Positions 45,230 through 54,157 of a stretch of 64,000 nt of DNA are shown here, one piece after another (within the stretch, counting starts at the first letter, position 1; the number at the start of each line of letters is the position of its first letter). The DNA is from an uncultured Collinsella sp. (GTDB taxonomy: Bacteria > Actinomycetota > Coriobacteriia > Coriobacteriales > Coriobacteriaceae), in NCBI GenBank assembly GCA_902491055.1, contig CABUGI010000003.1, positions 10,929 to 74,928 on the forward strand, in the 5' to 3' direction. The translations under genes were made by a program, and so were the position numbers. The notes beneath the pieces were generated by a model. The model did not search any database and had not been told where the DNA came from. It saw nothing but the letters and a program-made list of their open reading frames with translations.

Positions 45230-46651
45230 CTACTCTATCAGGTCGTTGTGGCGCTCGATAGCATCCGCTACCGTACCGCCCTCATCCACAATAAGCGAAC
45301 GGCGCTTGGGCGAGATGATGCGCTGGGCGGGGTACACGCCGCGGTGTCCGGCGGTTAGGTAGCTGATAAAGGCCACGATGACAAAGAACCCGGCTGCCGT
45401 GCCGTGGAACAGGTCGATGGCCATCATACAGGTGGTGATAGGCACGTTAAGGCCGGCGCAGAACACGCCGAGCATGCCCAGCGCTGCCAGAAAGCTGGGA
45501 TCGATTCCGACGAGGCAACCGATCCAGCCGCCGAGCGCCGCACCGATACCAAACAGGGGCGTGACCTCGCCGCCTTGGAAGCCGGCACCCAGGGTGAGCG
45601 CTGTGACGACCAACTTGATGGCTGCGTCCGCCAGGGTGGTGTTGCCGGCAAATCCGGCGCCGGAAAGCCACGTGGAAAGGCCGGCGTAGTTCCAGGCGTC
45701 GAGGAGGGCATAGGCGGCCAAAACCACGAGTGCGCCCATGAGTGCGCGAACGAGGTAATTGGTGATAAAGCGACCGTACAGGCTCTTGACGGTTCGAACC
45801 GACCAGGCAAAGAGGCGTGCCGTCAGACCGAAGATAATGGCGCTGATAACAACGATGACGACCGTTTTGGGCGTCATAGCGGGAACGCTGGCGATGACAT
45901 TCGCTTCGTACTCGGTTCCCAAGGCAAGCGATGTAAAGTAGCCGGTAAACGAGGCGACCAGGCAGTAGATGCCTGCGGTGTAGTCGATCTTGCCGATAAA
46001 GCACATCTCCATGCCAAAGAACGCTCCGGCAAGGGGCGAGCCGAACACGGCGCCAAAGGCCGACGAGATGCCGGCGAGCATGAGGTCGTGGTGGTCATGC
46101 TTTTTGAGGTGGGCGAGGCTCGAGATGTTGCTGGCGATGGTGCCGCCAATCTGCACCGCGGCTCCCTCGCGACCGGCCGATCCGCCCGTTAGGTGCGTGA
46201 GCGTGGAGCAGACGAAGGTGAGGACGGCCATGCGCATATGGATGAGGCGTGTGCCCAGGGCGGAGTCGATGACCAGGTTGTTACCGCGTTTGGCGGCAAG
46301 ACCGTGGTTTTTGTACACCCATGCGGTGGCAACGCCCACAACGGGAAGCAGCGCGTAAATCCACGCATGGTGCTCGCGATAGTCGGTCGCGATATTCAAC
46401 GAGGCCAAAAACGCCCAAGCGGCAACGCCCATGGCGAGCGAGACGATGACGACGAGTGCGAGCAACTTGGCGCTCGCGAGTAGGTTGCGGGCGTTGCGGC
46501 GCGTGTCGGCAGCCAAGAGATGCTCGGAGCGGGTAAGTTGATGCCTGCCTGCCGTGATGACGTCATTAAGGGAGAAAAAGCCGCCGTCGTCGAGCGGCTG
46601 GGAATGATCCTGCGCTTTGTTTGCGCTTTCGGGTTTGTCGTTATGAGCCAT
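45230..46651 (-). CDS. ClC-type chloride channel/transporter
   Basis: 473-aa membrane protein with about 12 helical segments. The selectivity signatures GSAGREGAAVQIG (GxGREGP-like) and GFQGGEVTPLFGIG are clear. A 40-residue polar N-terminus precedes the first segment. The gating glutamate is in GREGA. Fluoride or chloride preference cannot be judged with certainty. ATG at 46651 with AAGAGGAACG. Confidence 0.9.
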   Translation of the reverse strand: MAHNDKPESANKAQDHSQPLDDGGFFSLNDVITAGRHQLTRSEHLLAADTRRNARNLLASAKLLALVVIVSLAMGVAAWAFLASLNIATDYREHHAWIYALLPVVGVATAWVYKNHGLAAKRGNNLVIDSALGTRLIHMRMAVLTFVCSTLTHLTGGSAGREGAAVQIGGTIASNISSLAHLKKHDHHDLMLAGISSAFGAVFGSPLAGAFFGMEMCFIGKIDYTAGIYCLVASFTGYFTSLALGTEYEANVIASVPAMTPKTVVIVVISAIIFGLTARLFAWSVRTVKSLYGRFITNYLVRALMGALVVLAAYALLDAWNYAGLSTWLSGAGFAGNTTLADAAIKLVVTALTLGAGFQGGEVTPLFGIGAALGGWIGCLVGIDPSFLAALGMLGVFCAGLNVPITTCMMAIDLFHGTAAGFFVIVAFISYLTAGHRGVYPAQRIISPKRRSLIVDEGGTVADAIERHNDLIE

Positions 46652-46861
46652 ACGTTCCTCTTTTAGGTTGCAACGCAAGCATTATAAAACGCGGTAAACG
46701 CGACGAGCCGGTGGGTTGGTTTCCATTCTGTTTCGCGGCCTGCAACCGACAGGTGTATTTGCGGGTACAGGCCGAGTCGCGGTCGTGCGTCGGGGGATTA
46801 TACTGAGACAAGCATAAAGAATTGGCGCCCCTGTTGTGCGCCGTGGCATTAAGAGGTGCAT

Positions 46862-48124
46862 ATGGCAGAGAAACTCATTCCACTGGAGGACGCACAGTCG
46901 ATTGTCCTGTCGCACGTTGCTCCGACCGATCTCGTCGAGATTCCCGTGTGGCAGGCGGCTGGTTTTCCCTTGGCCGAGGACGCGGCGGCCGATATCGATA
47001 TCTCGCCGTTTGCCAACAGCGCTATGGACGGATATGCCGTGCGCTCGGCGGACTTGGTGCAGGCATCTGGCGAGGCGCCGGTGACGCTCGACGTTATCGG
47101 ACACGAGGCCGCGGGCCATGTGTTTGAGGGCGCAATCGGTGCGGGCGAGGCGGTCCGCATCATGACAGGCGCGCCGGTGCCCGAGGGTGCCGATGCCGTG
47201 GTGAAGTACGAGATCGTCGATGTGCTCGACGGTGACGGCAACGAGGGCTCGCACGTTCGCTTTTCGGCGCCGGCCAAGGTAGGGGAGAACGTTCGCTCTG
47301 CTGCCGAGGAGGCCCATGCCGGCGATGTTGTGATGCACGCCGGCGAGGTCGTGGCTCCGGCGGGCGCGGGTCTGCTGGCGAGCGCCGGATACGCGAGCGT
47401 GAAGGTGCACGCTGCCCCGCGTGTGGGCATTATCTCGCTGGGCACGGAGCTGGTCGCGCCGGGTGAGCTGCCGGCGCGCGGGCAGATTCGCGATTCCAAC
47501 TCGTCGGCGTTGATGGCCGAGGCACTCGATGCCGGCGCCGAGCCCGTATTCTACGGCATTGCGCCCGATGATGAGCAGGCGATCGCCGAGCTGGTGCATC
47601 GTGCCGTGCAGGAGTGCGACTTTGTCATTACGAGCGGTGGCGCCTCGGCGGGCGATTACGATTTCGTGACGGCGCTCGTCCGGCGCGAGGGCGAGGTACT
47701 GTTTGACCGCATCTCGATGCGTCCGGGCAAGGCCATCACGTTTGGCTTGCTCGGGGGTAAGCCCTACCTAGGGCTTTCAGGCAATCCGGCTGCGGCGTAT
47801 GTGGGCTTTGAGATGCTTGCCCGTCCGGCGATTCGCAAGATGCGCGGTTTTGCCGAGGTTGCGCGTCCCGTGCAGCAGGCGACGCTCACACACGGCGTGA
47901 AAAAGCGACAGCATCGCCGCTTCTTCGATCGCGCCACGGTTTTGCGCGACCCCGAGACCGGTGAGTTGTTGGTGACCGAGGCTAAGACACAGAATTCGGC
48001 GCTGCTTGGAACTATGCAGCGTGCGAATTGCCTGTTGCGTATTGACGAAGGGCCGTGCGAGCTCAAGGCGGGAGATGCCGTGGACGTTGTTCGCGTCGAC
48101 CTGCCCGAGGGAACGGCGCTATAG
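46862..48124 (+). CDS. moeA: Molybdopterin molybdenumtransferase MoeA
   Basis: Inserts molybdenum into adenylylated molybdopterin. The N-terminal half has ADIDISPFANSAMDGYAV, the middle SLGTELVAPGELPARGQIRDSNS, and the MoaB-like domain has TSGGASAGDYDFV and LSGNPAA. Length 420 aa. ATG at 46862 with AAGAGGTG, not the GTG at 46856. mogA follows after 10 nt and modABC 200 nt later, so molybdate uptake and cofactor assembly are grouped. Confidence 0.95.
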   Translation: MAEKLIPLEDAQSIVLSHVAPTDLVEIPVWQAAGFPLAEDAAADIDISPFANSAMDGYAVRSADLVQASGEAPVTLDVIGHEAAGHVFEGAIGAGEAVRIMTGAPVPEGADAVVKYEIVDVLDGDGNEGSHVRFSAPAKVGENVRSAAEEAHAGDVVMHAGEVVAPAGAGLLASAGYASVKVHAAPRVGIISLGTELVAPGELPARGQIRDSNSSALMAEALDAGAEPVFYGIAPDDEQAIAELVHRAVQECDFVITSGGASAGDYDFVTALVRREGEVLFDRISMRPGKAITFGLLGGKPYLGLSGNPAAAYVGFEMLARPAIRKMRGFAEVARPVQQATLTHGVKKRQHRRFFDRATVLRDPETGELLVTEAKTQNSALLGTMQRANCLLRIDEGPCELKAGDAVDVVRVDLPEGTAL

Positions 48125-48134
48125 GAGGAACGCT

Positions 48135-48614
48135 ATGGAGTTGAAGATTTCGATCGTGACGTGCTCGGACACACGCGATCTTTTGCAGGATGAGGCCGGA
48201 GCCGCACTCGAGGAACTTATCGAGGCACAGGGCTGGACGGTCGCCTCACATGTGGTCGTGCGCGACGACGTCAGCGAGATCGGTGATGCCATTGTGGAAG
48301 CCGCCGATGAGTGCCACGCCAATGTCGTGCTCACCTGCGGCGGCACGGGGCTTTCGATGCGCGACGTGACACCCGAGGCGACGCGCGCCGTCTGCGACCG
48401 CGATGTGCCGGGTATTGCAGAGGCGATTCGCGCGTACTCCATGACCAAGACGCGCCGCGCCATGCTCTCGCGCGCCGTGTGCATGCAACGAGGTCATACA
48501 CTTGTCGTAAACTTTCCCGGTTCTACGAAGGCCGCCCGCGAAAGCTGGGAGGCCATAGCAGACCAGCTGGAGCACGCGGCTCAGATGACAGCGGGCGGCG
48601 GACATACCAACTAA
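48135..48614 (+). CDS. mogA: Molybdopterin adenylyltransferase-type protein (MogA/MoaB)
   Basis: 159-aa MPT-binding protein that adenylylates molybdopterin before MoeA acts. TCGGTGLSMRDVTPEATRAV is the MPT-binding signature and VNFPGSTKAARESWE is near the end. The ATG at 48135 has TAGGAGGAA 6-7 nt upstream; a longer frame from 48006 overlaps moeA and is rejected. MoaB would be a synonymous call. Confidence 0.9.
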   Translation: MELKISIVTCSDTRDLLQDEAGAALEELIEAQGWTVASHVVVRDDVSEIGDAIVEAADECHANVVLTCGGTGLSMRDVTPEATRAVCDRDVPGIAEAIRAYSMTKTRRAMLSRAVCMQRGHTLVVNFPGSTKAARESWEAIADQLEHAAQMTAGGGHTN

Positions 48615-48705
48615 GCGGTTTACCTGCGGCGGGGCGACCTTATCGGTCGCTCCGCTTTTGTTTTCTGCCGAATCGACGCCAAGGTGCACGGTAACTTGAA
48701 ACTAT

Positions 48706-48757
48706 ATTCTCTGGCGAGAATAATTTCTCATTATCATTATTCGCGCGGAAGTATAAT
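48706..48757 (+). promoter_or_regulatory. modA promoter region with two dyads
   Basis: A perfect -10 TATAAT (48752-48757) lacks a good -35. Upstream are ATTCTC-TGGC-GAGAAT (48706-48721) and GAATAAT/ATTATTC (48718-48724, 48736-48742, 11-bp spacer). The latter, AATAATGATAATGAG on the other strand, is similar to half of a Fur box. It overlaps where a -35 would be, so a repressor operator is likely. Identity of the regulator unknown. Confidence 0.5.
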
Positions 48758-48817
48758 CTAGTAACAGAATAAAGCCTGCGGCGGGGTGCCCGGGCATAGC
48801 GTTCGAAAGGGTTGAAT

Positions 48818-49690
48818 ATGTTCGATATGGTTTCACGCCGCGGTTTTGTCTCGCTTTCTGCTGCCGCTGCCGCCGGCCTTGGCCTTGCCGGCTGCTCGGG
48901 CAACAAGACGTCCGAGCCGGCCGGATCCGATGCCGGTTCTGCTAAGGCATCTTCCAAGAAGGTCGTCGAGCTGCAGGTCTTTGCTGCCAACTCGCTCGAG
49001 AAGGCTCTGCCCGAGGTTCAGGAGCTCTACACCGACCAGACCGGTACCACGTTTGCCGACACGCAGTTTAAGGCGTCTGGCGACCTTGTCGAGCAAATGC
49101 GCGCCGGTGCCGCCGTCGACGTGCTTGTCACGGCCTCCAAGGGCACCATGGATGACGCCGAGGCCGCCGAGCTCGTCGACGCCGACACGCGTGAGGACAT
49201 GTTCGTCAACGACCTCGTGATCATTCGCGCCGAGGGCTCCGATACTAAGGTCGAGGCCATCGCCGACGTCGCGAATCTGGACGGTAAGATTGCCATCGGC
49301 GACGCCAAGACCGTCCCCGCCGGCAAGTACGCCAACCAGGCGCTGGCTTCCGTGGGCCTCTATACCGGTACCGAGGGCGACGACGGCGAGTGCGCGCCCG
49401 AGCTCGCCGACAAGGTAGCCCTGGCCGACAAGGTCGGCACCGCTGCGTCTTACGTCTCTACAGGCGACTGCGTGGCGGGTTTTGTCTACAGCTCCGACAT
49501 CTTCCGCTACGACGGCATCGAGGAGGCCTTTGTGTGCCCCGAGGACTCGCACAAGCCCATCGTGTATCCCGGTGCCGTCGCCGAGAGCTCCGAGCACGCC
49601 GACGAGGCCAAGGCGTTCATCGACTTCTGCCTGACCAACAAGAAGGCCCAGAAGATTTGGGCCAAGTACGGCTTTGAGCTTTCCGAGTAG
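48818..49690 (+). CDS. modA: Molybdate ABC transporter substrate-binding lipoprotein
   Basis: 290-aa binding protein of an oxyanion importer. The signal combines a twin-arginine motif (SRRGFVSL) with lipobox LAGC, suggesting Tat export and lipidation. FAANSLEKALPEVQELY and VLVTASKGTMDDAE are ModA-like, and AALSS-like KASGDLVEQM contact residues fit molybdate or tungstate. ATG at 48818 with CGAAAGGG. modB follows with its start close behind. Confidence 0.9.
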   Translation: MFDMVSRRGFVSLSAAAAAGLGLAGCSGNKTSEPAGSDAGSAKASSKKVVELQVFAANSLEKALPEVQELYTDQTGTTFADTQFKASGDLVEQMRAGAAVDVLVTASKGTMDDAEAAELVDADTREDMFVNDLVIIRAEGSDTKVEAIADVANLDGKIAIGDAKTVPAGKYANQALASVGLYTGTEGDDGECAPELADKVALADKVGTAASYVSTGDCVAGFVYSSDIFRYDGIEEAFVCPEDSHKPIVYPGAVAESSEHADEAKAFIDFCLTNKKAQKIWAKYGFELSE

Positions 49691-49758
49691 TGCGGCTTGG
49701 CGCGATAATTCCATCGTTTTGTGTTTCACTCCGTCCTTGTATTCGCTTGGAGCTTTTC

Positions 49759-51201
49759 GTGCTTAATAGATTCCGCATGCTTGCCGCTTGTGCTTTGACC
49801 TTCGCGCTTTGCTGGGTGCCGGGATTTGCGTTTGCCGGGGACGCCGAGGACGGGGCCCAGGTTGCTGCGACCGCTCATGGGCTTTCCTATGGAATCGAGG
49901 GTTTTGAGCGGTTGGCGAAGGGGACCGCTCGTGCCATGGAGGGCCAGCCTGAGGGCTACCGGTTTCCCGTTGACGAGGATGTGGACCTTGTAGTGGCGCC
50001 TGCTGCCGATCGCGTTGTGGCGTGGATATCGCCCAAGGCGGTCGAGAAGTATGGATTGGATCCGCAGGACAACGAGTGCGTATCGGGTCTCAAGGCCCTC
50101 GTCTGTGACCTCGACAGCGCAAACTGCATGGGAGGTGCGCGGCTGGGGGACGTGGATCTTCCTTGGTATGTCACGGCGGAAACAACGTTTGATGCCGGCG
50201 GGTATACCTATGGCTTTGATGAGCGTGGTGCGGATGGGGACCGCTATGTGGTGATTGCATCAGCCTCGGGTGATGCCAAGGGCGGCGCGCGTTGGCTTGA
50301 TAGCGCTCAAATGGTAGAGGCGTCGTCTGTCATATTGCGGGATGAGCAGGGGCCCTTGACCTCTCTGGTCTCCTTTTTGGGCGACATCGACTATCGCCCG
50401 TTTTGGGTGTCCATTAAAACGAGCGGCCTTGCCCTGGTGATCTCCCTTGCGCTGGGCCTGTTCGCCGCGTGGAAGACTATGGGTACCTCGAGTCGCATCA
50501 AGGGCCTGCTCGACTCGGTCTTTACCATCCCCATGGTGTTGCCGCCCACGGTCTGCGGCTTTTTGCTGCTTATGCTGTTTGGTCGCTCGACCGGGGTGGG
50601 CCAGTGGCTGATTGCGCACGGCGTCTCGATTGTCTTTACGTGGCCGGCGGCGGTGATCTCTGCCGTGGTGGTATCGTTCCCCCTGGTCTACCGTACGGCG
50701 CTCGGCGCCTTTGAGAGCCTCGACACGCAGATGCTTGACGCCGCGCGAACCCTGGGATGGTCCGAGCGTCGCATCTTTGCCAAGCTTATGATGCCGCTTG
50801 GGTGGCCTTCTATTGCCGCTGGTACGGTCCTCGCCTTTGCCCGCGCGATGGGAGAGTTTGGCTGCACGCTGTTCTTTGCGGGCAACTACGCCGGCATTAC
50901 GCAGACCATCCCCATTGCGATTTACTTTGAGTGGATGGGCGGCAACACCTCGGTGGCCCTCTTTTGGGTCGCCGTCGTGATCGTGTTCAGCTTCCTGGTC
51001 ATCCTGTTCATCAACATGTACACCGCTCATTCGCAAAAGTATCGCGAGCGGGGCCTTTCCCGTGCGGAGCGCAAGCGGATCAAAGATCTTGCCGGACAGG
51101 GCGATTCGCTCGATCCGGCGGGCGGCGATGCCTTGCGTATCGATCGCGAGGCGCTGGCCGAGCTCATGCGCGATGATGCCGCTTTGCAGGGAGGTCGATA
51201 G
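49759..51201 (+). CDS. modB: Molybdate ABC transporter permease with large N-terminal extracytoplasmic domain
   Basis: 480-aa permease. After a signal-like segment (about residues 7-27) comes a 180-residue extracytoplasmic domain I do not recognise, then the usual ModB permease core from about residue 210 (five to six segments) with the EAA loop DAARTLGWSERRIFAKLMM, and a 55-residue charged tail. ModB alone is normally 220-230 aa. The GTG at 49759 with TTGGAGC is preferred; another GTG at 49690 overlaps the modA stop and would hide the signal. Start uncertain. Confidence 0.87.
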   Translation: MLNRFRMLAACALTFALCWVPGFAFAGDAEDGAQVAATAHGLSYGIEGFERLAKGTARAMEGQPEGYRFPVDEDVDLVVAPAADRVVAWISPKAVEKYGLDPQDNECVSGLKALVCDLDSANCMGGARLGDVDLPWYVTAETTFDAGGYTYGFDERGADGDRYVVIASASGDAKGGARWLDSAQMVEASSVILRDEQGPLTSLVSFLGDIDYRPFWVSIKTSGLALVISLALGLFAAWKTMGTSSRIKGLLDSVFTIPMVLPPTVCGFLLLMLFGRSTGVGQWLIAHGVSIVFTWPAAVISAVVVSFPLVYRTALGAFESLDTQMLDAARTLGWSERRIFAKLMMPLGWPSIAAGTVLAFARAMGEFGCTLFFAGNYAGITQTIPIAIYFEWMGGNTSVALFWVAVVIVFSFLVILFINMYTAHSQKYRERGLSRAERKRIKDLAGQGDSLDPAGGDALRIDREALAELMRDDAALQGGR

Positions 51202-51204
51202 GCC

Positions 51205-52275
51205 ATGTCGCTCGTTCTGGATATCAAAAAGCGCTATCCCGGGTTTATGCTCGACATGCAGCTTGAGGCCGGCGAGGATCGTGTGGCGCTGCTCGGTGCC
51301 TCGGGTTGTGGCAAGAGCTGTACGCTGCGCTGCATCGCCGGCGTGGAGACGCCCGACGAGGGCAAGATCGTCGTCAACGGCGTGACCTTTTTTGACTCGG
51401 CGACGGGCATCAACCTGTCGCCCCAGGAGCGAAAATGCGCCCTGCTGTTCCAAAACTATCAGCTGTTTCCCAACATGACGGTGGCCGATAACGTATGCGC
51501 CGGTGTAAAGGATGCGGGCGACGCCGCCGCGCGCAAAAAGCTCGCCGAGCGCTATCTGGGCATTTTCGGTCTGTCCGATTTTGCCGACCGCTATCCCGCG
51601 CGACTCTCGGGCGGTCAGCAACAACGTGTGGCGCTTGCCCGCATGGTGGCGGCGCATCCGGGCATTTTTATGTTCGACGAGCCCATGAGCGCACTCGATT
51701 CCTATCTTAAGAGCGCCCTCGAACAGAACATGCTCGACCTGTTCGATGTATGCAACCGCACCGTGCTCTACGTGAGCCACGACATCGACGAAGCGTGCCG
51801 CCTGTGCGGGCGCATCTGCGTGATGCACGACGGGCATGTTGAGGAGATCGGCTCCGTCGAGGACGTGGTCCGCCGTCCGCAGACGCTGGCGGCACTGCGC
51901 CTGACGGGCTGCAAGAACACAAGCCGGGCGCGCAAGATCGGGTCTCAGGAAGTTGAAGCCCTGGACTGGGGCATGACCTTTAACGTGGGCCATGAGGTTC
52001 CCGATAACGTGACGTACCTCGGTATTCGTGCGAGCTACTTCCATGTTGACAATCGCGCGGAGCGCGGTCGCAACAGCTACGATTTGCACGTGGCCCGTGT
52101 GAGCGATTCGCGCTTTGAGCGGCTGGTGCTGCTGGACGTGCCGCGTGCTGATGCGCCCACGCGTCTGCAGTGGAAGGTGAATAAGGTGAGTGTACCCGTG
52201 GAAGAGCTGCCGCAGGCGGGTGAGACTCTGCGCATGCATTTTGATGCAAGCAGGATCCATCTCGTTTGCCGATAA
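51205..52275 (+). CDS. modC: Molybdate ABC transporter ATP-binding protein
   Basis: 356-aa ATPase with Walker A GASGCGKSCT, signature [15 protein letters not shown], Walker B MFDEPMSALD and a C-terminal region (about 240-356) like a TOBE/MOP domain, which may bind oxyanion for feedback control. It starts 3 nt after modB with GGGAGG upstream. A strong terminator follows, ending the modABC operon. Confidence 0.93.
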   Translation: MSLVLDIKKRYPGFMLDMQLEAGEDRVALLGASGCGKSCTLRCIAGVETPDEGKIVVNGVTFFDSATGINLSPQERKCALLFQNYQLFPNMTVADNVCAGVKDAGDAAARKKLAERYLGIFGLSDFADRYPARLSGGQQQRVALARMVAAHPGIFMFDEPMSALDSYLKSALEQNMLDLFDVCNRTVLYVSHDIDEACRLCGRICVMHDGHVEEIGSVEDVVRRPQTLAALRLTGCKNTSRARKIGSQEVEALDWGMTFNVGHEVPDNVTYLGIRASYFHVDNRAERGRNSYDLHVARVSDSRFERLVLLDVPRADAPTRLQWKVNKVSVPVEELPQAGETLRMHFDASRIHLVCR

Positions 52276-52287
52276 TGCGGGTGCGAT

Positions 52288-52322
52288 GCGGTCGAGGAGG
52301 TAGTCCTCGACCGCTTTGTTTT
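52288..52322 (+). terminator. Terminator after modC
   Basis: Perfect 11-bp stem GCGGTCGAGGA (52288-52298) with TCCTCGACCGC (52304-52314), then TTTGTTTT. Confidence 0.93.
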
Positions 52323-52364
52323 CACTTCGCCGTTCGCCGATTTCTACATGACTAAACCTTATCA

Positions 52365-52386
52365 GTCTGATAATTAATTATCAGAC
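52365..52386. promoter_or_regulatory. 22-bp perfect palindrome, candidate operator
   Basis: The half-site is GTCTGATAATT, followed directly by its complement. It is AT-rich in a GC-rich region and lies about 55 bp upstream of a -35. Such short gapless dyads are typical of TetR/MarR-type dimers. No regulator gene is near. Confidence 0.65.
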
Positions 52387-52438
52387 AGCGAGATGCTCAC
52401 ATCCCAACGTTGTCGTACGCGTGTCGGCGGTGTTCGTC

Positions 52439-52467
52439 TTGACGACAACCGTTGATATAGTTACCTT
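52439..52467 (+). promoter_or_regulatory. Candidate promoter of the HgdB-like operon
   Basis: TTGACG (52439-52444), 17-bp spacer, TACCTT (52462-52467). An 8-bp inverted repeat GTTGTCGT/ACGACAAC (52409-52416, 52442-52449) overlaps the -35. Confidence 0.5.
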
Positions 52468-52491
52468 CGACGAGAAAAGGAGGGCGCGCCG

Positions 52492-52560
52492 ATGCTGCAG
52501 AAGACATATTCGCGTCGCGTTGCCGCGCGCGCCCTGTATATGGCTCGGAGCCGCATATGA
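52492..52560 (+). CDS. Candidate 22-aa leader peptide
   Basis: ATG 6-7 nt after AAAAGGAGGG, a very strong RBS, reads MLQKTYSRRVAAR.. and ends ..MARSRI; five Arg and four Ala. GGAGCCG (52547-52553), within its last codons, can pair with CGGCTCC (52574-52580), and a GCACGG/CCGTGC hairpin (52645-52674) follows before the next gene at 52720. This looks like a regulatory leader, but a chance ORF is possible. Confidence 0.4.
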   Translation: MLQKTYSRRVAARALYMARSRI

Positions 52561-52719
52561 GCAGGTATGTTCACGGCTCCGGGAGAGACGACGCACAACT
52601 AAATAATCGACCGCAAAGCGGGTTCCCCAAAATTCCGGGTTTGAGCACGGCTGGGTTTTCGCCACCCACCGTGCAGAAATACCGTAGCTATTCATTTTTG
52701 GTTCGAGAGGGGAACCGTC

Positions 52720-54003
52720 ATGGCTGAAGAATTCGATTTCCATCCGATGTGGGAGAGCCTCGGCATGAATCTTGCCGACCACGACATGCTGCTGGGCGCC
52801 GTGGGCCAGATGTACGGCGATATGTTCCTGACGCAGAACAATCGCCCCAAGTCTACGTCCTACCTGGATTTTGTCGCCACCAACATCCACAGCGGCCGTA
52901 TTAAGGAGATGCTCGACAAGAAGGAGGCCGGCGAGGCCACCAAGATCGTCGGTTCGTTCTGTGTGTACGTGCCCGAGGAGATCGTGCTTGCCTGCGATGG
53001 CATCCCCGTGGGCCTGTGCTCGGGTGCCGACTGGGCGACCGACAAGGTCGAGGAGCATCTGCCGCGCAACACCTGCCCGCTCATCAAGAGCTTTGCCGGC
53101 TTTAAGCTGGGCGAGGTTTGCCCCTACATTGAGTCGAGTGATCTGGTGGTGGGCGAGAACACCTGCGATGGTAAGAAGAAGGCCTACGAGTTCTTTGCCA
53201 CGCAAAAGAACATGTACGTCATGGATATTCCCAACGTGCACGACGAGTCGACGCTCGTGACCTGGAAGGCCGAGGTCAAAAAGCTCGCCGCCAAGATCGA
53301 GGAAGAGTGTGGCGTCAAGATTACGCCCGAGCGCCTGAAGGCTGCCATCCACGCCGTCAACGAGAAGCGTCGCGCCCTGCAGCGTCTGGCTGCGACCCGC
53401 GCTGCCGATCCGGCGCCCATCAGCGGTCTCGACAGCCTGCTGACCGTTCAGGCCGCCTTTATGGATGACACGCCGCGCCTGACCGGCGCCATCAACGAAA
53501 TGGCGGCTGAGTGCGAGCAGCGCGTTGAGGCCGGCGAGGGTGTGGCGCCCAAGGGCACCAAGCGCATCCTGTACACCGGTACGCCCATGGCCGTGCCCAA
53601 CTGGAAGCTGTTCAACCTCATCGAGAAGGCCGGCGGCGTCGTGGTGGGCGAGGAGTCCTGCACGGGCTCGCGCTACTACAAGGATCTGGTCGACGAGTCC
53701 GGCGAGACGGTCGACGAGATGCTCGACGCCATCGCCGAGCGCTACTTTAAGATCAACTGCGCTGTCTTTACGCCCAATGACCAGCGTATGAAGGACATTG
53801 TCCAGATGGCCAAGGACCTGCATGCCGACGGCATCGTCGACGTGGCCCTGCAGTTCTGCACACTCTACGAGATGGAGTCGTTTGCCGTGGAGAAGGCCGC
53901 CGAGGAGGCCGGCATTCCGTTTATGCACATCACGACCGACTACGCCGGCGAGGATGCAGGCCAACTGCAAACCAGGATCGAGGCTTTCTTGGAAACCATT
54001 TAG
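52720..54003 (+). CDS. HgdB-like 2-hydroxyacyl-CoA dehydratase / double-cubane cluster protein (first copy)
   Basis: 427-aa Fe-S protein of the family that includes 2-hydroxyglutaryl-CoA dehydratase D-component and double-cubane-cluster reductases, energised by an ATP-hydrolysing activase. Conserved cysteine sites: NTCPLIKS, GENTCDGKKKAYE and EESCTGSRY. Substrate cannot be read. Together with a second copy and the activase downstream it forms a two-subunit or two-enzyme unit. GAGAGGGG precedes the ATG; the 160-nt 5' leader contains hairpins. Confidence 0.85.
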   Translation: MAEEFDFHPMWESLGMNLADHDMLLGAVGQMYGDMFLTQNNRPKSTSYLDFVATNIHSGRIKEMLDKKEAGEATKIVGSFCVYVPEEIVLACDGIPVGLCSGADWATDKVEEHLPRNTCPLIKSFAGFKLGEVCPYIESSDLVVGENTCDGKKKAYEFFATQKNMYVMDIPNVHDESTLVTWKAEVKKLAAKIEEECGVKITPERLKAAIHAVNEKRRALQRLAATRAADPAPISGLDSLLTVQAAFMDDTPRLTGAINEMAAECEQRVEAGEGVAPKGTKRILYTGTPMAVPNWKLFNLIEKAGGVVVGEESCTGSRYYKDLVDESGETVDEMLDAIAERYFKINCAVFTPNDQRMKDIVQMAKDLHADGIVDVALQFCTLYEMESFAVEKAAEEAGIPFMHITTDYAGEDAGQLQTRIEAFLETI

Positions 54004-54019
54004 GGCTATCCGTCTCGGC

Positions 54020-54119
54020 GGCTTCCCCAGGCACCCGATCTTGCCGTTCTAACTGTCGCTTGCGTACCAAAGTACGCGGCGCTCCTCTTTCACGGCAACC
54101 TCGAGCACCTGGGAAAGCC
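54020..54119. repeat. Structured 100-bp repeat after first HgdB-like gene
   Basis: Three-tier hairpin: outer GGCTTCCCC../..GGGAAAGCC, middle TTGCCGT/ACGGCAA (54041-54047, 54092-54098) and apical GCGTA/TACGC (54062-54066, 54073-54077). The same order recurs at 55.3 kb. Confidence 0.88.
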
Positions 54120-54157
54120 GTTTCCTTGGTTGGTTAAAAGGTTTGTTAAGGAGCTAT

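Noticed and set aside
50260..52260. 666-aa minus-strand frame antisense to modB/modC
   Set aside because: Shadow; modB and modC motifs on the plus strand are intact.
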